DNA of 64,000 bases, taken from JAWLHU01 sp049324875 (GTDB taxonomy: Bacteria > Bacillota > Sulfobacillia > Symbiobacteriales > Symbiobacteriaceae). The stretch's first letter is position 1. Every line of letters starts with the position of its first letter. The translations under genes were made by a program, and so were the position numbers. Below, piece by piece: positions 1 through 8,676 of the stretch. Under the pieces are notes generated by a model. That model did no database searches and was not told the DNA's origin. It was given only the letters and a program-made list of their open reading frames with translations. The stretch lies in the NCBI GenBank assembly GCA_049324875.1, contig JBMONC010000056.1:1-64000 (forward strand). The letters run 5' to 3'.

Positions 1-94
1 AAAGCCCCTTGATAACAAAATGGATTCCAATAAACCGAAAAGAATAGAAGAGGTGCCCAGGCTCCGGACAACCTCTTCCATCCGCCCTCCTGCC

Positions 95-841
95 TCAGCG
101 GCGGACCGCCTCGATGATCAGGCGGCTGGCGCCCGGCAGGAAGGGATGCTGGTCGAAATCGCCATAGGCGACCGCCCTGTATCCGCACCCTTCCAGGAGC
201 AGCAGCACCTCGGCGGGGGTGACGTAGCGGAAGGAGTGGCTGAGGTACTCCTTTCGGATGACGCTGCCCTCCTCCAGAAACTCACAGGCCACCAGCTCCT
301 CCACCAGCTGACGGGTCGGGTCGACCCGGCGGGTGCGCTGGAGGACCACCTGGCGAGGGGGCTCGCCGGGCAGCTGGCGCACCACCGGCTGATCCTGCGG
401 GCTGAAGGTCCGGGCGTCCAGCACCGGCAGGTCCAGCAGCAGCTTGCCGCCCAGGGTGAGGGCATTCCGAGCCGCCAGCAGGCAGGCGCGCTGGTCCTCG
501 GCGGTCAGCAGCCGCCCCAGCCCCCCATTGGGAATGACTACCAGCGCATGCTTGGCGCCGCTGGAAAAGCGGGTCGGATCGCCCCGGACAAAGAGCGCTC
601 TGGTCGCTCCGGCTTCCTGCGCTCGTCGCTGGGCCAGTTCGACCACGCCAGCGTCGGTCTCCATCCCCATCACCGGCAAACCCTGCCGGGCAATGGGCAC
701 CAGGGTTCGACCTGAACCGCAAAAGAGCACCAGGACAGGCCCGCCGGATAAGCGGGCATACTGAGCATAGAAATCCGCGTCGCCCGGGACCGGATTCTCT
801 GCCAGTTCCCAAAGCTCAGGGTTGCCCCTCTGATCCATCAT
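95..841 (-). CDS. class I SAM-dependent methyltransferase
   Basis: Predicted SAM-dependent methyltransferase of about 248 residues; the substrate is unknown. The Rossmann SAM-binding region is visible as VLVLFCGSGRTLVPIARQG followed by an acidic residue (GMETDAG) at the end of the second strand. The open frame extends upstream to 1018, but that extension would overlap the divergent small gene at 965. A purine-rich GGGGAG immediately precedes the double ATG at 841/838, so the start is placed there; which ATG is used is not certain. The glycine-rich loop is FCGSG rather than the common DxGxG, a tolerated variation. It is a lone gene next to the window edge. Confidence 0.75.
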   Translation of the reverse strand: MMDQRGNPELWELAENPVPGDADFYAQYARLSGGPVLVLFCGSGRTLVPIARQGLPVMGMETDAGVVELAQRRAQEAGATRALFVRGDPTRFSSGAKHALVVIPNGGLGRLLTAEDQRACLLAARNALTLGGKLLLDLPVLDARTFSPQDQPVVRQLPGEPPRQVVLQRTRRVDPTRQLVEELVACEFLEEGSVIRKEYLSHSFRYVTPAEVLLLLEGCGYRAVAYGDFDQHPFLPGASRLIIEAVRR

Positions 842-964
842 CTCCCCATCCCCCCATTTCCTATACGGGACCATTCGCCACAGGAAATGGTAGTTCCTTC
901 CATCAGATGGAAATCGTACCGATTTTCCTGACGGATTCGCTCGTACAGGGGGGTAGGCAGACGC

Positions 965-1174
965 ATGTACACGGAGCTCAACCTGAAGTTGCTGAACGGG
1001 CGGACCGTCTCGATTCACGTGGAGCCCGGGTTTGAGGTGGACGACCTGGACTACCTGCCGGGCATCCGGGCGGTCTCCCTGGGAAATCTGACCGTGCTCT
1101 ACGAGGGGCTTGTCTACGATGTCCGGCCGGGACGGGGGGTGCGACCCCAGGCGGGTCCGTGGCGGGGGCGCTAG
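965..1174 (+). CDS. small hypothetical protein, 69 aa
   Basis: Small protein of 69 residues that I do not recognise. A GGGGGGTAGG sequence sits about nine bases before the ATG, a plausible ribosome site. The protein starts MYTELNLKLLNGRT, reads as a short mixed alpha/beta domain and ends in a basic, Gly/Pro/Arg-rich tail. It is divergent from the methyltransferase at 841 and its stop codon overlaps by four bases the stop of the convergent UbiX gene. No signal peptide or membrane segment is seen. Confidence 0.5.
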   Translation: MYTELNLKLLNGRTVSIHVEPGFEVDDLDYLPGIRAVSLGNLTVLYEGLVYDVRPGRGVRPQAGPWRGR

Positions 1175-1734
1175 CCGTTCAGACCCGTCCAGCGCTTGAA
1201 GAGCGAGGCGTCCAGGCCGAACTGGTCCAGCGCCTTGCCCACCGACTGGTTGATGATGTCGTCCAGCGTCTGAGGCTTGTGATAGAAGGCGGGCATGGGG
1301 GGCAGCACCACGGCGCCCATCTCCGTGACCGCCACCATGAGGCGCAAGTGGCCCAGGTGGAGGGGGGTCTCCCGCACCATCAGGACCAGCTTGCGCCGCT
1401 CCTTTAAGGTGACGTCGGCCGCCCGGGTCAGCAGGTTCTCGTTGTACGAGTTGGCGATCCCGGCCAGGGTCTTGATGGAGCAGGGGGCGATCACCATCCC
1501 GTCGGTCTTGAAGGAGCCGCTGGAGATGGCCGCCGCCACGTCGTGGACCGGGTAGACCTTGTCGGCCAGGGCGGCCACCTGATCCAGGCTGTAGGGCGTC
1601 TCGTACTCGATCGTCTCCCCCGCCGTGCCGCTCAGGACCAGATGGGTCTCCACCCCCAGCCGCTTCAGCACCTCCAGGATCCGAACCCCGTAGATGGCGC
1701 CCGATGCGCCGCTGATGCCGACCACGATTCGCAT
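1171..1734 (-). CDS. ubiX: UbiX/Pad1-type flavin prenyltransferase
   Basis: Flavin prenyltransferase, 187 aa, the normal family size. Family members prenylate FMN to make prenylated FMN, the cofactor of UbiD-type decarboxylases. The N-terminal MRIVVGISGASGAIYG is the characteristic flavoprotein start, with the Ser/Gly-rich FMN phosphate loop; VIAPCSIKTLAGIANSYNENLL and RETPLHLGHLRLM match conserved family segments. The stop of the upstream PPOx-like gene lies directly against this start (1735/1734), so the two are probably co-transcribed. No UbiD partner is present in this window, so its client enzyme must lie elsewhere. Confidence 0.9.
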   Translation of the reverse strand: MRIVVGISGASGAIYGVRILEVLKRLGVETHLVLSGTAGETIEYETPYSLDQVAALADKVYPVHDVAAAISSGSFKTDGMVIAPCSIKTLAGIANSYNENLLTRAADVTLKERRKLVLMVRETPLHLGHLRLMVAVTEMGAVVLPPMPAFYHKPQTLDDIINQSVGKALDQFGLDASLFKRWTGLNG

Positions 1735-2217
1735 CTAGTTCTCCTCCGCCAGCGCCTGCATCTCATCGAGCAGCGCACCGATCACCTTGATGTAGTCCTC
1801 GTGCATCAGAGCGTAGCGATAGCTGATCCCGCCGGTGATGGTGACGAAGGATTCCATGTCCTGCAGCACCTCGGTCACCCGGAGCAGCAGGGCGGTCTCC
1901 TGTGGAATCACCCGCATCTCCCGGCGGATCACCTCCGCCTGGCCCTTGATGTAGTACAGCGTCTCGGGTCCGGCCACCAGCAGGGTCAGCCTGCCGGTGG
2001 CCTCGGCGAACTGGAGCGACCGGGAGCGGCCGCCCAGCGCCAGGACCAGCCGGTCCCGGTGGACCGCCACCGCCCCGGGGGCCATGGCCACATGGGGCCA
2101 GCCCTGCTCGTCCACCGTGAGGGCGGCCAGGCCCAGCCCGCCTTCCCGGTAGAGCCGGCCCCCCTGCAGCTTGGCGAAGAGATCATCGTTCAGTTGGGCG
2201 CCTACTAGCTTTGACAT
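1735..2217 (-). CDS. pyridoxamine 5'-phosphate oxidase-like FMN-binding protein
   Basis: Protein of 160 residues resembling the split-barrel PPOx/FMN-binding superfamily: the N-terminal stretch LAALTVDEQGWPHVAM followed by LVLALGGRSRSLQFAEATGRLTLL follows the beta-barrel pattern of that family. The exact substrate cannot be assigned; it is too short for a classical PdxH and the pathway context is only UbiX, which it directly abuts. A flavin-linked pairing with UbiX is an inference from position. Ribosome site GGGAGG lies just upstream of the ATG. Confidence 0.65.
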   Translation of the reverse strand: MSKLVGAQLNDDLFAKLQGGRLYREGGLGLAALTVDEQGWPHVAMAPGAVAVHRDRLVLALGGRSRSLQFAEATGRLTLLVAGPETLYYIKGQAEVIRREMRVIPQETALLLRVTEVLQDMESFVTITGGISYRYALMHEDYIKVIGALLDEMQALAEEN

Positions 2218-2241
2218 CGGATCCTCCCTGCTGGTGTACAG

Positions 2242-2266
2242 AGCCCCGCCGGGCTGCGGCGGGGCT
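2242..2266 (-). terminator. hairpin between response regulator and PPOx-like gene
   Basis: Perfect 9-bp stem AGCCCCGCC / GGCGGGGCT with a 7-base loop, located just beyond the response-regulator stop on the minus strand. There is no clear T tract after it, so terminator function is likely but not certain. Confidence 0.45.
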
Positions 2267-2281
2267 TCGGTGTTGCGGCCG

Positions 2282-2977
2282 TCAGATCTCGTCCAGCGAG
2301 ACCAGCCCGGTCTTGATGGCGAACTTGGTCAGCTCGACGGCATCGTGCAGGTCCAGCTTCTCCATCAGGTTGGCCCGGTGGGCCTGGACCGTTTTGATGG
2401 AGATGAAGAGCTTCTCGCCGATCTGCTGGTTGGTCAGCCCCTGGGCGATCAGGGTGAGCACCTCCCGCTCCCGGTCGGTCAGCTGCTCCAGCATCGGGTG
2501 CATGCCGCCCTCATGCCGCTCCGGGGCAGCCTGGTTCCCACCGCCCCCCTGGCCCTGGTGCAGGTTCTCCATCACCGTGCGGGCCACATCGGGGTGAAGG
2601 ATCACCTGGCCGGCCACCACCGCCTTCAGGGCGGAGACCAACTCCTGCGCCGCCGCCCGCTTCAGCACATAGCCGGCAGCCCCCGCCTTCAGGATCGGCA
2701 GGACATACTCCTCGCTGTCATACATCGAGAGGATCAGGACAGGCAGGTTCGGATGCCGCTTCTTCAGTTCGGTGGTCGCCTCGATGCCGTTCATGCGGGG
2801 CATGGCGATGTCCATCAGCACGGCGTCCGGCTTCAGCCGCTCCACCATCTCCAGCGCCTCCACGCCGTCCTGGGCCTCGCCGACCACATCCACCTCGCCG
2901 CTCGCGGAGAGGAGGTACCGGATCCCCTCCCGCAAAATCGCATGATCATCGACCAGTAGAACGCGAATATTCCCCAT
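2282..2977 (-). CDS. NarL/LiaR-type response regulator
   Basis: Two-component response regulator, 231 aa. The receiver domain has the acidic pocket D10-D11, the phosphoacceptor D56 (VLMDIAMP) and the conserved Thr/Lys region. The C-terminal LuxR-type helix-turn-helix is recognised by LTDREREVLTLIAQGLTNQQIGEKL and KTVQAH. The gene follows the sensor kinase with a TAATG stop/start overlap at 2977, so the pair is translationally coupled. Family members bind DNA after phosphorylation by a HisKA_3 kinase. A Gly/Gln-rich linker (about residues 135-150) separates the two domains. The target genes are not evident. Confidence 0.92.
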   Translation of the reverse strand: MGNIRVLLVDDHAILREGIRYLLSASGEVDVVGEAQDGVEALEMVERLKPDAVLMDIAMPRMNGIEATTELKKRHPNLPVLILSMYDSEEYVLPILKAGAAGYVLKRAAAQELVSALKAVVAGQVILHPDVARTVMENLHQGQGGGGNQAAPERHEGGMHPMLEQLTDREREVLTLIAQGLTNQQIGEKLFISIKTVQAHRANLMEKLDLHDAVELTKFAIKTGLVSLDEI

Positions 2978-4014
2978 TAGCTGCTGCCCCCTTTGCGGTT
3001 CGGAACGGTCACCCGAACCGTAGTCCCCCGCCCCGGCGCCGATTCGATCTGAACGCTGCCCCCCACAAGCACGGCCCGCTCCTGCATCCCGAAGAGTCCG
3101 AGTCCGCGGTCTTTATCCTTCCTGCCTGCCACGTGGACCGGGTGGAAGCCCTGTCCGTCGTCGGCCACCACACCGACGATCTGGTCGCCCTCGTTGGTCA
3201 GGTGGATCTTGATTGACTTGGCTCTGGCATGTTTCACGCTGTTGGTGATCGCTTCCTGCATGATCCGAAAAAAAGCGGTCTCCAGCTCTTCCGGCAGGCG
3301 GCTGTCCAGTCCGGTGGCCTGGAAGTCCGCCTTCAGCCCTGCGGGCAGGACCCGCTGGCTGATGAACCAGCGGAGGGCCGGCACCAGCCCCAGGTCATCC
3401 AGCACCGAGGGGCGCAGGTCGAACATGAGGCGGCGGGTCTCATCCAGGGTCCGCTGGGCGATCTCCTTGGTGTGGCGCAGCCGGGCGACCATCTGCTCGT
3501 CGAGCCCGTCGGCACCGAACTGCTGCTCCATCCCCTCCAGGCTGACCAGGATCGAGGTGAGCGACTGGGCGGTCTCGTCGTGCAGCTCCCGGGCGATCCG
3601 CTTCCGCTCCTCCTCCTGCGCCCGCAGGATCTGGGCCGCCACCGCCTGCCGGTGCTCGGCCAGCCGGTCGAGCATCAGGTTGGCGATCTCGGTCACCCGG
3701 GCGATGTCCGGATCCCCCTCCACCGTCGGCACCCGGGCGGAGAAATCGCCCCGGCGGACCCGGTCGAGCGTCGCCTGCAGGGTGAAGAGCGGCCGGAAGG
3801 CCACCCGGAGGATCGCATAGTTCACCCCCAGGGAGACCAGCAGGCCGATGGCGATGAGGGCGAACTCCCAGACCGGGTCCGGGGCCTGGCCGCGCCAGGC
3901 GTGGGTGGCAACCAGGACCGCCGAAATCGCGCCGGCCAGCACGATCATCCCGTTGGCCACCAGGACCTTGGTGAAGATGCTGGTCCGGTTGTGCAGATAG
4001 GAGAGCAGCCGCAT
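2977..4014 (-). CDS. HisKA_3 (NarX/DegS/LiaS-like) sensor histidine kinase
   Basis: Membrane sensor kinase, 345 aa. Two membrane segments are visible (about residues 16-38 and 50-70) with almost no loop between them, so there is no sizeable extracytoplasmic sensor domain. A HAMP-like region follows (about 72-125), then the dimerisation/phosphoacceptor motif ERKRIARELHDETAQSL with H145, and an ATPase domain with the N box (EAITNSVKHARAK), DDGQGF and the GLGLFGMQER lid. The start abuts the OsmC stop with no gap, giving an OsmC-kinase-regulator operon. The tiny external loop suggests sensing in or near the membrane; this is inference. Confidence 0.9.
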   Translation of the reverse strand: MRLLSYLHNRTSIFTKVLVANGMIVLAGAISAVLVATHAWRGQAPDPVWEFALIAIGLLVSLGVNYAILRVAFRPLFTLQATLDRVRRGDFSARVPTVEGDPDIARVTEIANLMLDRLAEHRQAVAAQILRAQEEERKRIARELHDETAQSLTSILVSLEGMEQQFGADGLDEQMVARLRHTKEIAQRTLDETRRLMFDLRPSVLDDLGLVPALRWFISQRVLPAGLKADFQATGLDSRLPEELETAFFRIMQEAITNSVKHARAKSIKIHLTNEGDQIVGVVADDGQGFHPVHVAGRKDKDRGLGLFGMQERAVLVGGSVQIESAPGRGTTVRVTVPNRKGGSS

Positions 4015-4434
4015 TTAGACCTCCACGATCTCGAAGGCGTACTCCGTCCTCGCTGTCTTGTTCACCATATGAAGCACGCCGCAATACTTCTCTTCGATGT
4101 AGTCCAGCGCCTTCTTTACCTTTGCCGGGTCGATGGACTTGCCATACAGCTTGTAGCGGGTGATGACGTGGGTGAAGACCTGCGGATCCTCCGCCGCCTG
4201 CTCCGCCTCCACGCTGATCTCGATCCGCTCCACCTGCTGGCGCATCTTCTTCATGAGCGTCACCAGGTTGCTGCCGCTGCATGCGCCGAGGCCGAGGACG
4301 ACCAGCTCCTTGGCCCGGGGGCCCACCGGCCGGCCCTCGCTGTCCAGACCGATCTGCAGGTCGGCACCGGTGCCGGTGGTGGCGTCAAAGGCGGTTCCGT
4401 TTCCGTTCCAGTTCAAGACGGCCTTGTGCGACAT
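4015..4434 (-). CDS. OsmC/Ohr family protein
   Basis: OsmC-family protein, 139 aa, typically a thiol-dependent organic hydroperoxide peroxidase. The two family cysteines are present: the first in LGLGACSGSNLV and the second in EKYCGVLHMV. The frame opens at 4443 but GGGAGG lies immediately against that ATG and nine bases before the second ATG at 4434, so 4434 (MSHKAV) is preferred. It is the first gene of an operon with the downstream two-component pair, which suggests, without proof, that the kinase/regulator responds to redox or lipid damage. Confidence 0.88.
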   Translation of the reverse strand: MSHKAVLNWNGNGTAFDATTGTGADLQIGLDSEGRPVGPRAKELVVLGLGACSGSNLVTLMKKMRQQVERIEISVEAEQAAEDPQVFTHVITRYKLYGKSIDPAKVKKALDYIEEKYCGVLHMVNKTARTEYAFEIVEV

Positions 4435-4541
4435 CTGCTTCATCCTCCCTGGGACCGGGTCGATGAGGGGTATGACCAGAAGTGATCATTCGCCCTTCGC
4501 CGCCGGGTTCCCTCTTCGAACTACGACTTTAGACGAGAAGC

Positions 4542-4565
4542 GGCCCGCCATCGAAATGGCGGGCC
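4542..4565 (-). terminator. hairpin after partial subtilase
   Basis: Perfect 10-bp stem GGCCCGCCAT / ATGGCGGGCC with a CGAA tetraloop, 17 bases beyond the stop of the minus-strand subtilase. The following minus-strand sequence has only a few T residues. Confidence 0.6.
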
Positions 4566-4582
4566 GGCTGGCTCTCTGCTGC

Positions 4583-5382
4583 TCAGTTCTGCCAGAGCGC
4601 CTGGCTGTTGGTCGTCACCTGGGGCAGGCCATAGCCGGCGGCGATGTCGTAGCCGGTGCCGGCGTTGTTGATCTGCTCCGCCTCGGTGATGTCGTGATTC
4701 TGGGCCCGGCTGACCAGCCAGGAGCGGGTGGCGGAGGCGCTCCCCTGCCACATCTTGGCCGCCAGGCCGGCGATGTGCGGGGTGGCCATGGAGGTGCCGC
4801 TCATGGTGTAGTAGGCGCCGTCCTTGTAGGTGGAGATCACCGACCGGCCCGGGCCGGAGACCTCGACCTCCCGGTCGACGATGCTGGTGTCGTCCCCGTC
4901 GTCGATGCCCCGGCTGGAGTAGTAGGAGACCACCTCATCGGGGTTGAGCGAGGCGACCGCCACGACCTCCTTGAAGCCGGCGGGGTAGCCGATGGTGTCC
5001 GCCTCGGGGCCGGAGTTGCCGGCGGCGGCGATCACCAGCACGCCCTTGGAGTTGGCGTAGAGGATCGCATCCAGCTCCAGCGAGGAGGGCGAGGAGGAGC
5101 CGAGGGACATGGAGATGATGTTGGCGCCCCGATCGGCGGCGTACATGATCGCCCGGGCGATGTCGTCGGCGTAGCCGAAGCCGTTGTCGGCCAGGACCTT
5201 GTAGCTGTAGATGGAGGCGTCGGGCGCCACACCGAAGATGCCCTTGCCGTCCTGACCGCCGGCGGCGGCGACGGTGCCGGTCACGTGGGTGCCGTGGCCG
5301 TGGCCGTCATCGCAGGAGCCGTCGATGAAGTCGCTGCGCCGGCTGCTGAAGTCAGCGCAGTCGGTGATCACCTGCGAGCCGT
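4583..5382 (-). CDS. subtilisin-like serine peptidase (S8), 5' end missing in gap
   Basis: C-terminal ~266 residues of a subtilase. The catalytic His is in GHGTHVTGT and the catalytic Ser in SGTSMATPHIAGLA; the oxyanion Asn region is IAAAGNSGPEA. The reading frame continues upstream (GSQVITDCADFSS) straight into the N run, and aligns there with GGQSIILQCVDFSQ of the neighbouring subtilase, so the catalytic Asp, propeptide and signal peptide are lost in the gap; an apparent GTG start at 5371 is internal. The two genes are close paralogues in tandem. Likely secreted, by analogy with the intact neighbour. Confidence 0.9.
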
Positions 5383-5482
5383 NNNNNNNNNNNNNNNNNN
5401 NNNNNNNNNNNNNNNNNNNNNNNNNNNNNNNNNNNNNNNNNNNNNNNNNNNNNNNNNNNNNNNNNNNNNNNNNNNNNNNNNN
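5383..5482. other. assembly gap (100 N)
   Basis: Run of exactly 100 N between two close subtilase paralogues. A fixed 100-N run usually marks a gap of unknown true length; the similarity of the flanking genes is a likely reason why assembly failed here. Confidence 0.97.
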
Positions 5483-5521
5483 GACTTAAATTTATTACCC
5501 CTTCCTAATGTTTCGGGAATG

Positions 5522-5548
5522 AAAAGGAGCCCGCCATTGACGGCGGGC
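5522..5548 (-). terminator. terminator of subtilase 2
   Basis: Stem GCCCGCC / GGCGGGC with a 6-base loop, followed on the minus strand by TCCTTTTCATT. It lies 24 bases beyond the stop of the minus-strand subtilase. Confidence 0.7.
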
Positions 5549-5571
5549 CCATAGGACTCGAGGGCGATCTC

Positions 5572-6801
5572 TCAGTCGATCCAAAGCGGCTGGGAGAGCC
5601 GGTTGATCTGGGGGAGGCCATACCCGGAGGCGGTGTCGAAGCCCTGCACGGCATCGGTGGCCCCCTCGGCCGTGGTGATGTCGCGGGCGTGCTGGACCAG
5701 CCAGTCACGGGTCGCCTCGGCGCTGCCCTGCCACATCTTCGCCGCCAGGCCGGCGATGTGCGGGGCGGCCATGGAGGTGCCGCTCCGGTACTCGTAGCCC
5801 CCGCTGTAGGCCGTGGAGAGGACGCCGGTGCCGGGGGCTGCCAGCTCCAACTCCCCTTCGGTGATGCTGCCGTCGCTGCCGTCGGTCAGGCCCCTGCTGG
5901 AGTAAAGGGCGACCGACTCATCCGGGTTGAGGGCGCCCACCCCCACCACCTCCGGGAAGGCGGCCGGGTAGCCGATGGACCCGGGGGCCGGCCCGGCATT
6001 TCCTGCCGCAGCGATCACCAGGGCGCCCGCCGACCGGGCGTGCCCGATCGCCCGCAGCTCCAGGTCGGAGGGCTCGAAGAGGCCGAAGGAGAGGGTGATG
6101 ATGTCGGCGCCCTGATCGGCGGCGTACTCGATCCCCCGGGCGATGTCATCGGCGTAGCCGCCGCCCTTGTCGGTCAGCACTTTGTAGCTGAAGATGGAGG
6201 CGCCGGGCGCCACCCCGTAGATGCCGTTCCCGTCCGCCCCGCCGGTGGCGGCGACGATGCCGGTCACATGGGTGCCGTGGCCGTGCCGGTCCTCACAGAA
6301 CCCCGGGACCGTCTGAAGCTTCTTCTGGGAGAAGTCGACGCACTGGAGGATGATCGACTGACCGCCCCGGTAGAAGTCCGGATGGTCGGCGGAGCCGGTG
6401 TCGAGAACCGCCACAATCCGGCCCTCGCCCCCGCTGATCCCGTCCGGGGTCAGCCACGGCTCTCCGTAGATCATCTTGACCCCGTAGGGGACCTGGGTGA
6501 CCGGCAGCGGGCGCTCGCCCTTCTTGGGCTTGTCGCTCTGGAGGGCAGAGCCGTCTACCGTCCGGTACGGAACCCGCTCGTAGGCGATCCCTTGCCGCTG
6601 CAGGTCCTCGAGCTGGGCCTGGGTCACGTGGGCGGTCACCTTCCGGCCGAAGGAGTGCCTCACCTTCAGTCCGGCTGCGGCTGCATCCTCGGCGGAGAGG
6701 GCGATCCGGACGCCCTCCTCCTCCGGCGGGGCGGCCCCGGCGCCGGCGGCGAGGGAGAGGCTCAGGGCGGTGAGGAGCAGGAGAGCGAGGAGCCTGCGCA
6801 T
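5572..6801 (-). CDS. secreted subtilisin-like serine peptidase (S8)
   Basis: Complete subtilase of 409 aa. It has a clear signal peptide (residues 1 to about 24, MRRLLALLLLTALSL...), an I9-like propeptide region, then the catalytic triad: Asp in VAVLDTGSADHPD, His in GHGTHVTGIV and Ser in SGTSMAAPHIAGLA, with the Asn in IAAAGNAGPAP. The start is supported by AAAGGAGG about eight bases upstream. Extracellular protein degradation is the family role. Its C-terminal 260 residues are strongly similar to the truncated gene at 4583-5382, indicating a tandem duplication. Confidence 0.93.
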   Translation of the reverse strand: MRRLLALLLLTALSLSLAAGAGAAPPEEEGVRIALSAEDAAAAGLKVRHSFGRKVTAHVTQAQLEDLQRQGIAYERVPYRTVDGSALQSDKPKKGERPLPVTQVPYGVKMIYGEPWLTPDGISGGEGRIVAVLDTGSADHPDFYRGGQSIILQCVDFSQKKLQTVPGFCEDRHGHGTHVTGIVAATGGADGNGIYGVAPGASIFSYKVLTDKGGGYADDIARGIEYAADQGADIITLSFGLFEPSDLELRAIGHARSAGALVIAAAGNAGPAPGSIGYPAAFPEVVGVGALNPDESVALYSSRGLTDGSDGSITEGELELAAPGTGVLSTAYSGGYEYRSGTSMAAPHIAGLAAKMWQGSAEATRDWLVQHARDITTAEGATDAVQGFDTASGYGLPQINRLSQPLWID

Positions 6802-6986
6802 GCGATCTTCCTCCTTTATTTAGGTCGTGACAGCGGAGGAGTTCGCTTCGCCGGGCGAACTTCCCTTGTGCTGCAGCGGAGTTGTAATACCCGGACCGCA
6901 GGATCACGCCCGCTTCTTGCGCGATTTTTCCCTTTTTGAACCTGGTTCTGCAGGAGATTCCAATTATCAGCAGAACATATACCATA

Positions 6987-7016
6987 TTGATGCCATTCTT
7001 TCCTTGCAAATACATT
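6987..7016 (+). promoter_or_regulatory. possible sigma-A promoter for ABC transporter operon
   Basis: In the AT-rich 288-bp intergenic space 6802-7089, TTGATG is followed after 18 bases by TACATT, about 75 bases upstream of the ATPase start. The same space also holds a 7-bp inverted repeat (AGTTCGC / GCGAACT, 6840-6861) near the divergent subtilase start. Both are weak matches. Confidence 0.3.
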
Positions 7017-7089
7017 TATATTACACGCCCTGGGAAGGATGCGTCTTCAGGACCTCCAGCAGGGCGGTAGGTCAAAGGAGGTGCATCCC

Positions 7090-7893
7090 ATGCCGGTTCC
7101 CGTGCTCCAGTTCCAAGATGTCTCCCTGAGCTACGAGTCGCAGCGGGGAGCAGTCAAGGCGCTGCGCGACCTGCACCTGGAGGTCTGCGAGGGCGAGTTC
7201 GTCTCGGTGGTCGGGCCCAGCGGCTGTGGCAAATCGACCCTGCTGAACATCGCCTGTGGCATCCTGCCGGCATCCACCGGCGAGGTACTCCTGCATGGAC
7301 GCCGCGTCCGCTCCATTGTGCAGGAGAGGGTTGGCTACGTCTTTCAGACCGATGCGATTCTGCCGTGGCAGAGCGTCTTCGAGAACATCGCCCTGGCTCT
7401 GCGCCTGCAGCACCGGCCGGAGAGCGAGATCCAAACCCGGGTCATGGACTGGATCGAGCGCGTGGGTCTGGGGGGATTTCACAACCACTACCCGCACCAG
7501 CTCTCCGGGGGCATGCGCAAGCGGGTGGCCATCGCCCAGGCGCTGGTCCATGAACCAGAGTTGCTTCTGATGGACGAGCCCTTCTCCGCCCTCGATGTGC
7601 AGACGCGCAACTTGATGGAGAACGAGTTGCTGCGAATCTGGGATGCGCTGCGGACCACCGTTCTGTTTATCACCCATGACCTGGAAGAGGCCATCGCCCT
7701 CTCTGACCGGGTGGTGGTCATGACGGCCCGCCCTGCGACCGTCAAAAGCACCTACCCGATCGGCATCCCCCGCCCCAGGGAGATCACCGAGATCCGACTG
7801 AACCCGCTCTTTCATGAGCTGTACGGCACCATTTGGAACGATCTGAGGGAGGAGGTTCATTCCGCCTATGAAGAGGCACAGCGGGGTAAGTAG
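7090..7893 (+). CDS. NitT/TauT-family ABC transporter ATP-binding protein
   Basis: ABC ATPase, 267 aa, of the nitrate/sulfonate/taurine/thiamine-precursor class. Walker A is GPSGCGKST, signature LSGGMRKRVAIA, Walker B LLLMDEPFSALD, and the switch His is in FITHDLEEA. The frame opens earlier, but AAAGGAGGTG sits six bases before the ATG at 7090 (MPVPVLQFQDVS), which fixes the start. It is the first gene of a three-gene importer operon with an overlapping permease and a lipoprotein. The transported molecule cannot be deduced from the sequence. Confidence 0.92.
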   Translation: MPVPVLQFQDVSLSYESQRGAVKALRDLHLEVCEGEFVSVVGPSGCGKSTLLNIACGILPASTGEVLLHGRRVRSIVQERVGYVFQTDAILPWQSVFENIALALRLQHRPESEIQTRVMDWIERVGLGGFHNHYPHQLSGGMRKRVAIAQALVHEPELLLMDEPFSALDVQTRNLMENELLRIWDALRTTVLFITHDLEEAIALSDRVVVMTARPATVKSTYPIGIPRPREITEIRLNPLFHELYGTIWNDLREEVHSAYEEAQRGK

Positions 7894-8641
7894 CGGTCTG
7901 GTCTGGGCGATCCAGGGACTTCTCCTGGCCACCGCCCTGGTCGCCTGGGAGTCCGCCGGCCGTCTGAACCGGCAGGCACACTTCTACTTCAGTAAGCCCA
8001 CCTCCATCTTCATGCGGATGTGGGAGTGGCTCAGCTCCGGCGAGATCTGGAGCCACATGGCCCTCACCCTGTGGGAGACGGTCCTGGGTTTTCTGGTCGG
8101 GGTGGTGCTGGGGCTGGTGCTCGCTTTCGTCTGCTATTACAGCCCTCTCACCGAACGGGTCCTGCTCCCCTTCTTCACCCTGGCCAACGCCGTGCCGCGT
8201 GTGATTCTGGGTCCCATCTTCATCCTCTGGTTCGGCCTGGGTGTCGCCTCAAAGGTTGCCCTGGGGATCAGCCTGATCCTCTTCATCGTCTTCTTCTCCA
8301 CCTTCCAGGGGCTGAAGGAGGTCGATCCCAGTCTGATCTACAAGGTGCGCCTCCTGGGAGGCTCTGAGCGGGACGTGATGCGCTATGTACTGCTGCCCTC
8401 CGCCCTGGTCTGGGTCTTCACCTCGCTTCGGACAAGCGTCGGCTTCGCCCTGGTGGGCGCGGTGGTAGGGGAGTATATGGGCTCCGCCAAGGGCATGGGT
8501 CATCTCATACAGTTCGCTGAAGGGATGTTCGATGCCACCGGTGTCTTTGCCGGGCTGATGATGCTGTCGCTGATGGTCCTGGTGATGAACCTGGGGTTGG
8601 AGCGGCTGGAGGCGCGGTTCACCGCGTGGCAGCTCAGGTGA
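7868..8641 (+). CDS. NitT/TauT-family ABC transporter permease
   Basis: Integral membrane permease, 257 aa, with about six hydrophobic segments. The family EAA-type cytoplasmic loop is visible around FFSTFQGLKEVDPSLIYKVRLLGGSERDVMRYVLLPSALVWV. The gene starts inside the end of the ATPase gene (26-base overlap) behind a GGGAGGAGG ribosome site. It forms the channel of the importer encoded at 7090-9702. Confidence 0.9.
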   Translation: MKRHSGVSSGLVWAIQGLLLATALVAWESAGRLNRQAHFYFSKPTSIFMRMWEWLSSGEIWSHMALTLWETVLGFLVGVVLGLVLAFVCYYSPLTERVLLPFFTLANAVPRVILGPIFILWFGLGVASKVALGISLILFIVFFSTFQGLKEVDPSLIYKVRLLGGSERDVMRYVLLPSALVWVFTSLRTSVGFALVGAVVGEYMGSAKGMGHLIQFAEGMFDATGVFAGLMMLSLMVLVMNLGLERLEARFTAWQLR

Positions 8642-8676
8642 AAACCGTATTGCCAGTATGAAAGGGGTCACGTGAG

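Noticed and set aside
5371..5373. GTG as start codon of the first subtilase
   Set aside because: The frame continues upstream with residues that align to the paralogue, so this codon is internal and the true start is in the gap.
6840..6861. Inverted repeat AGTTCGC / GCGAACT as terminator
   Set aside because: It lies upstream of the subtilase start rather than after a gene and has no T tract; at most an operator.
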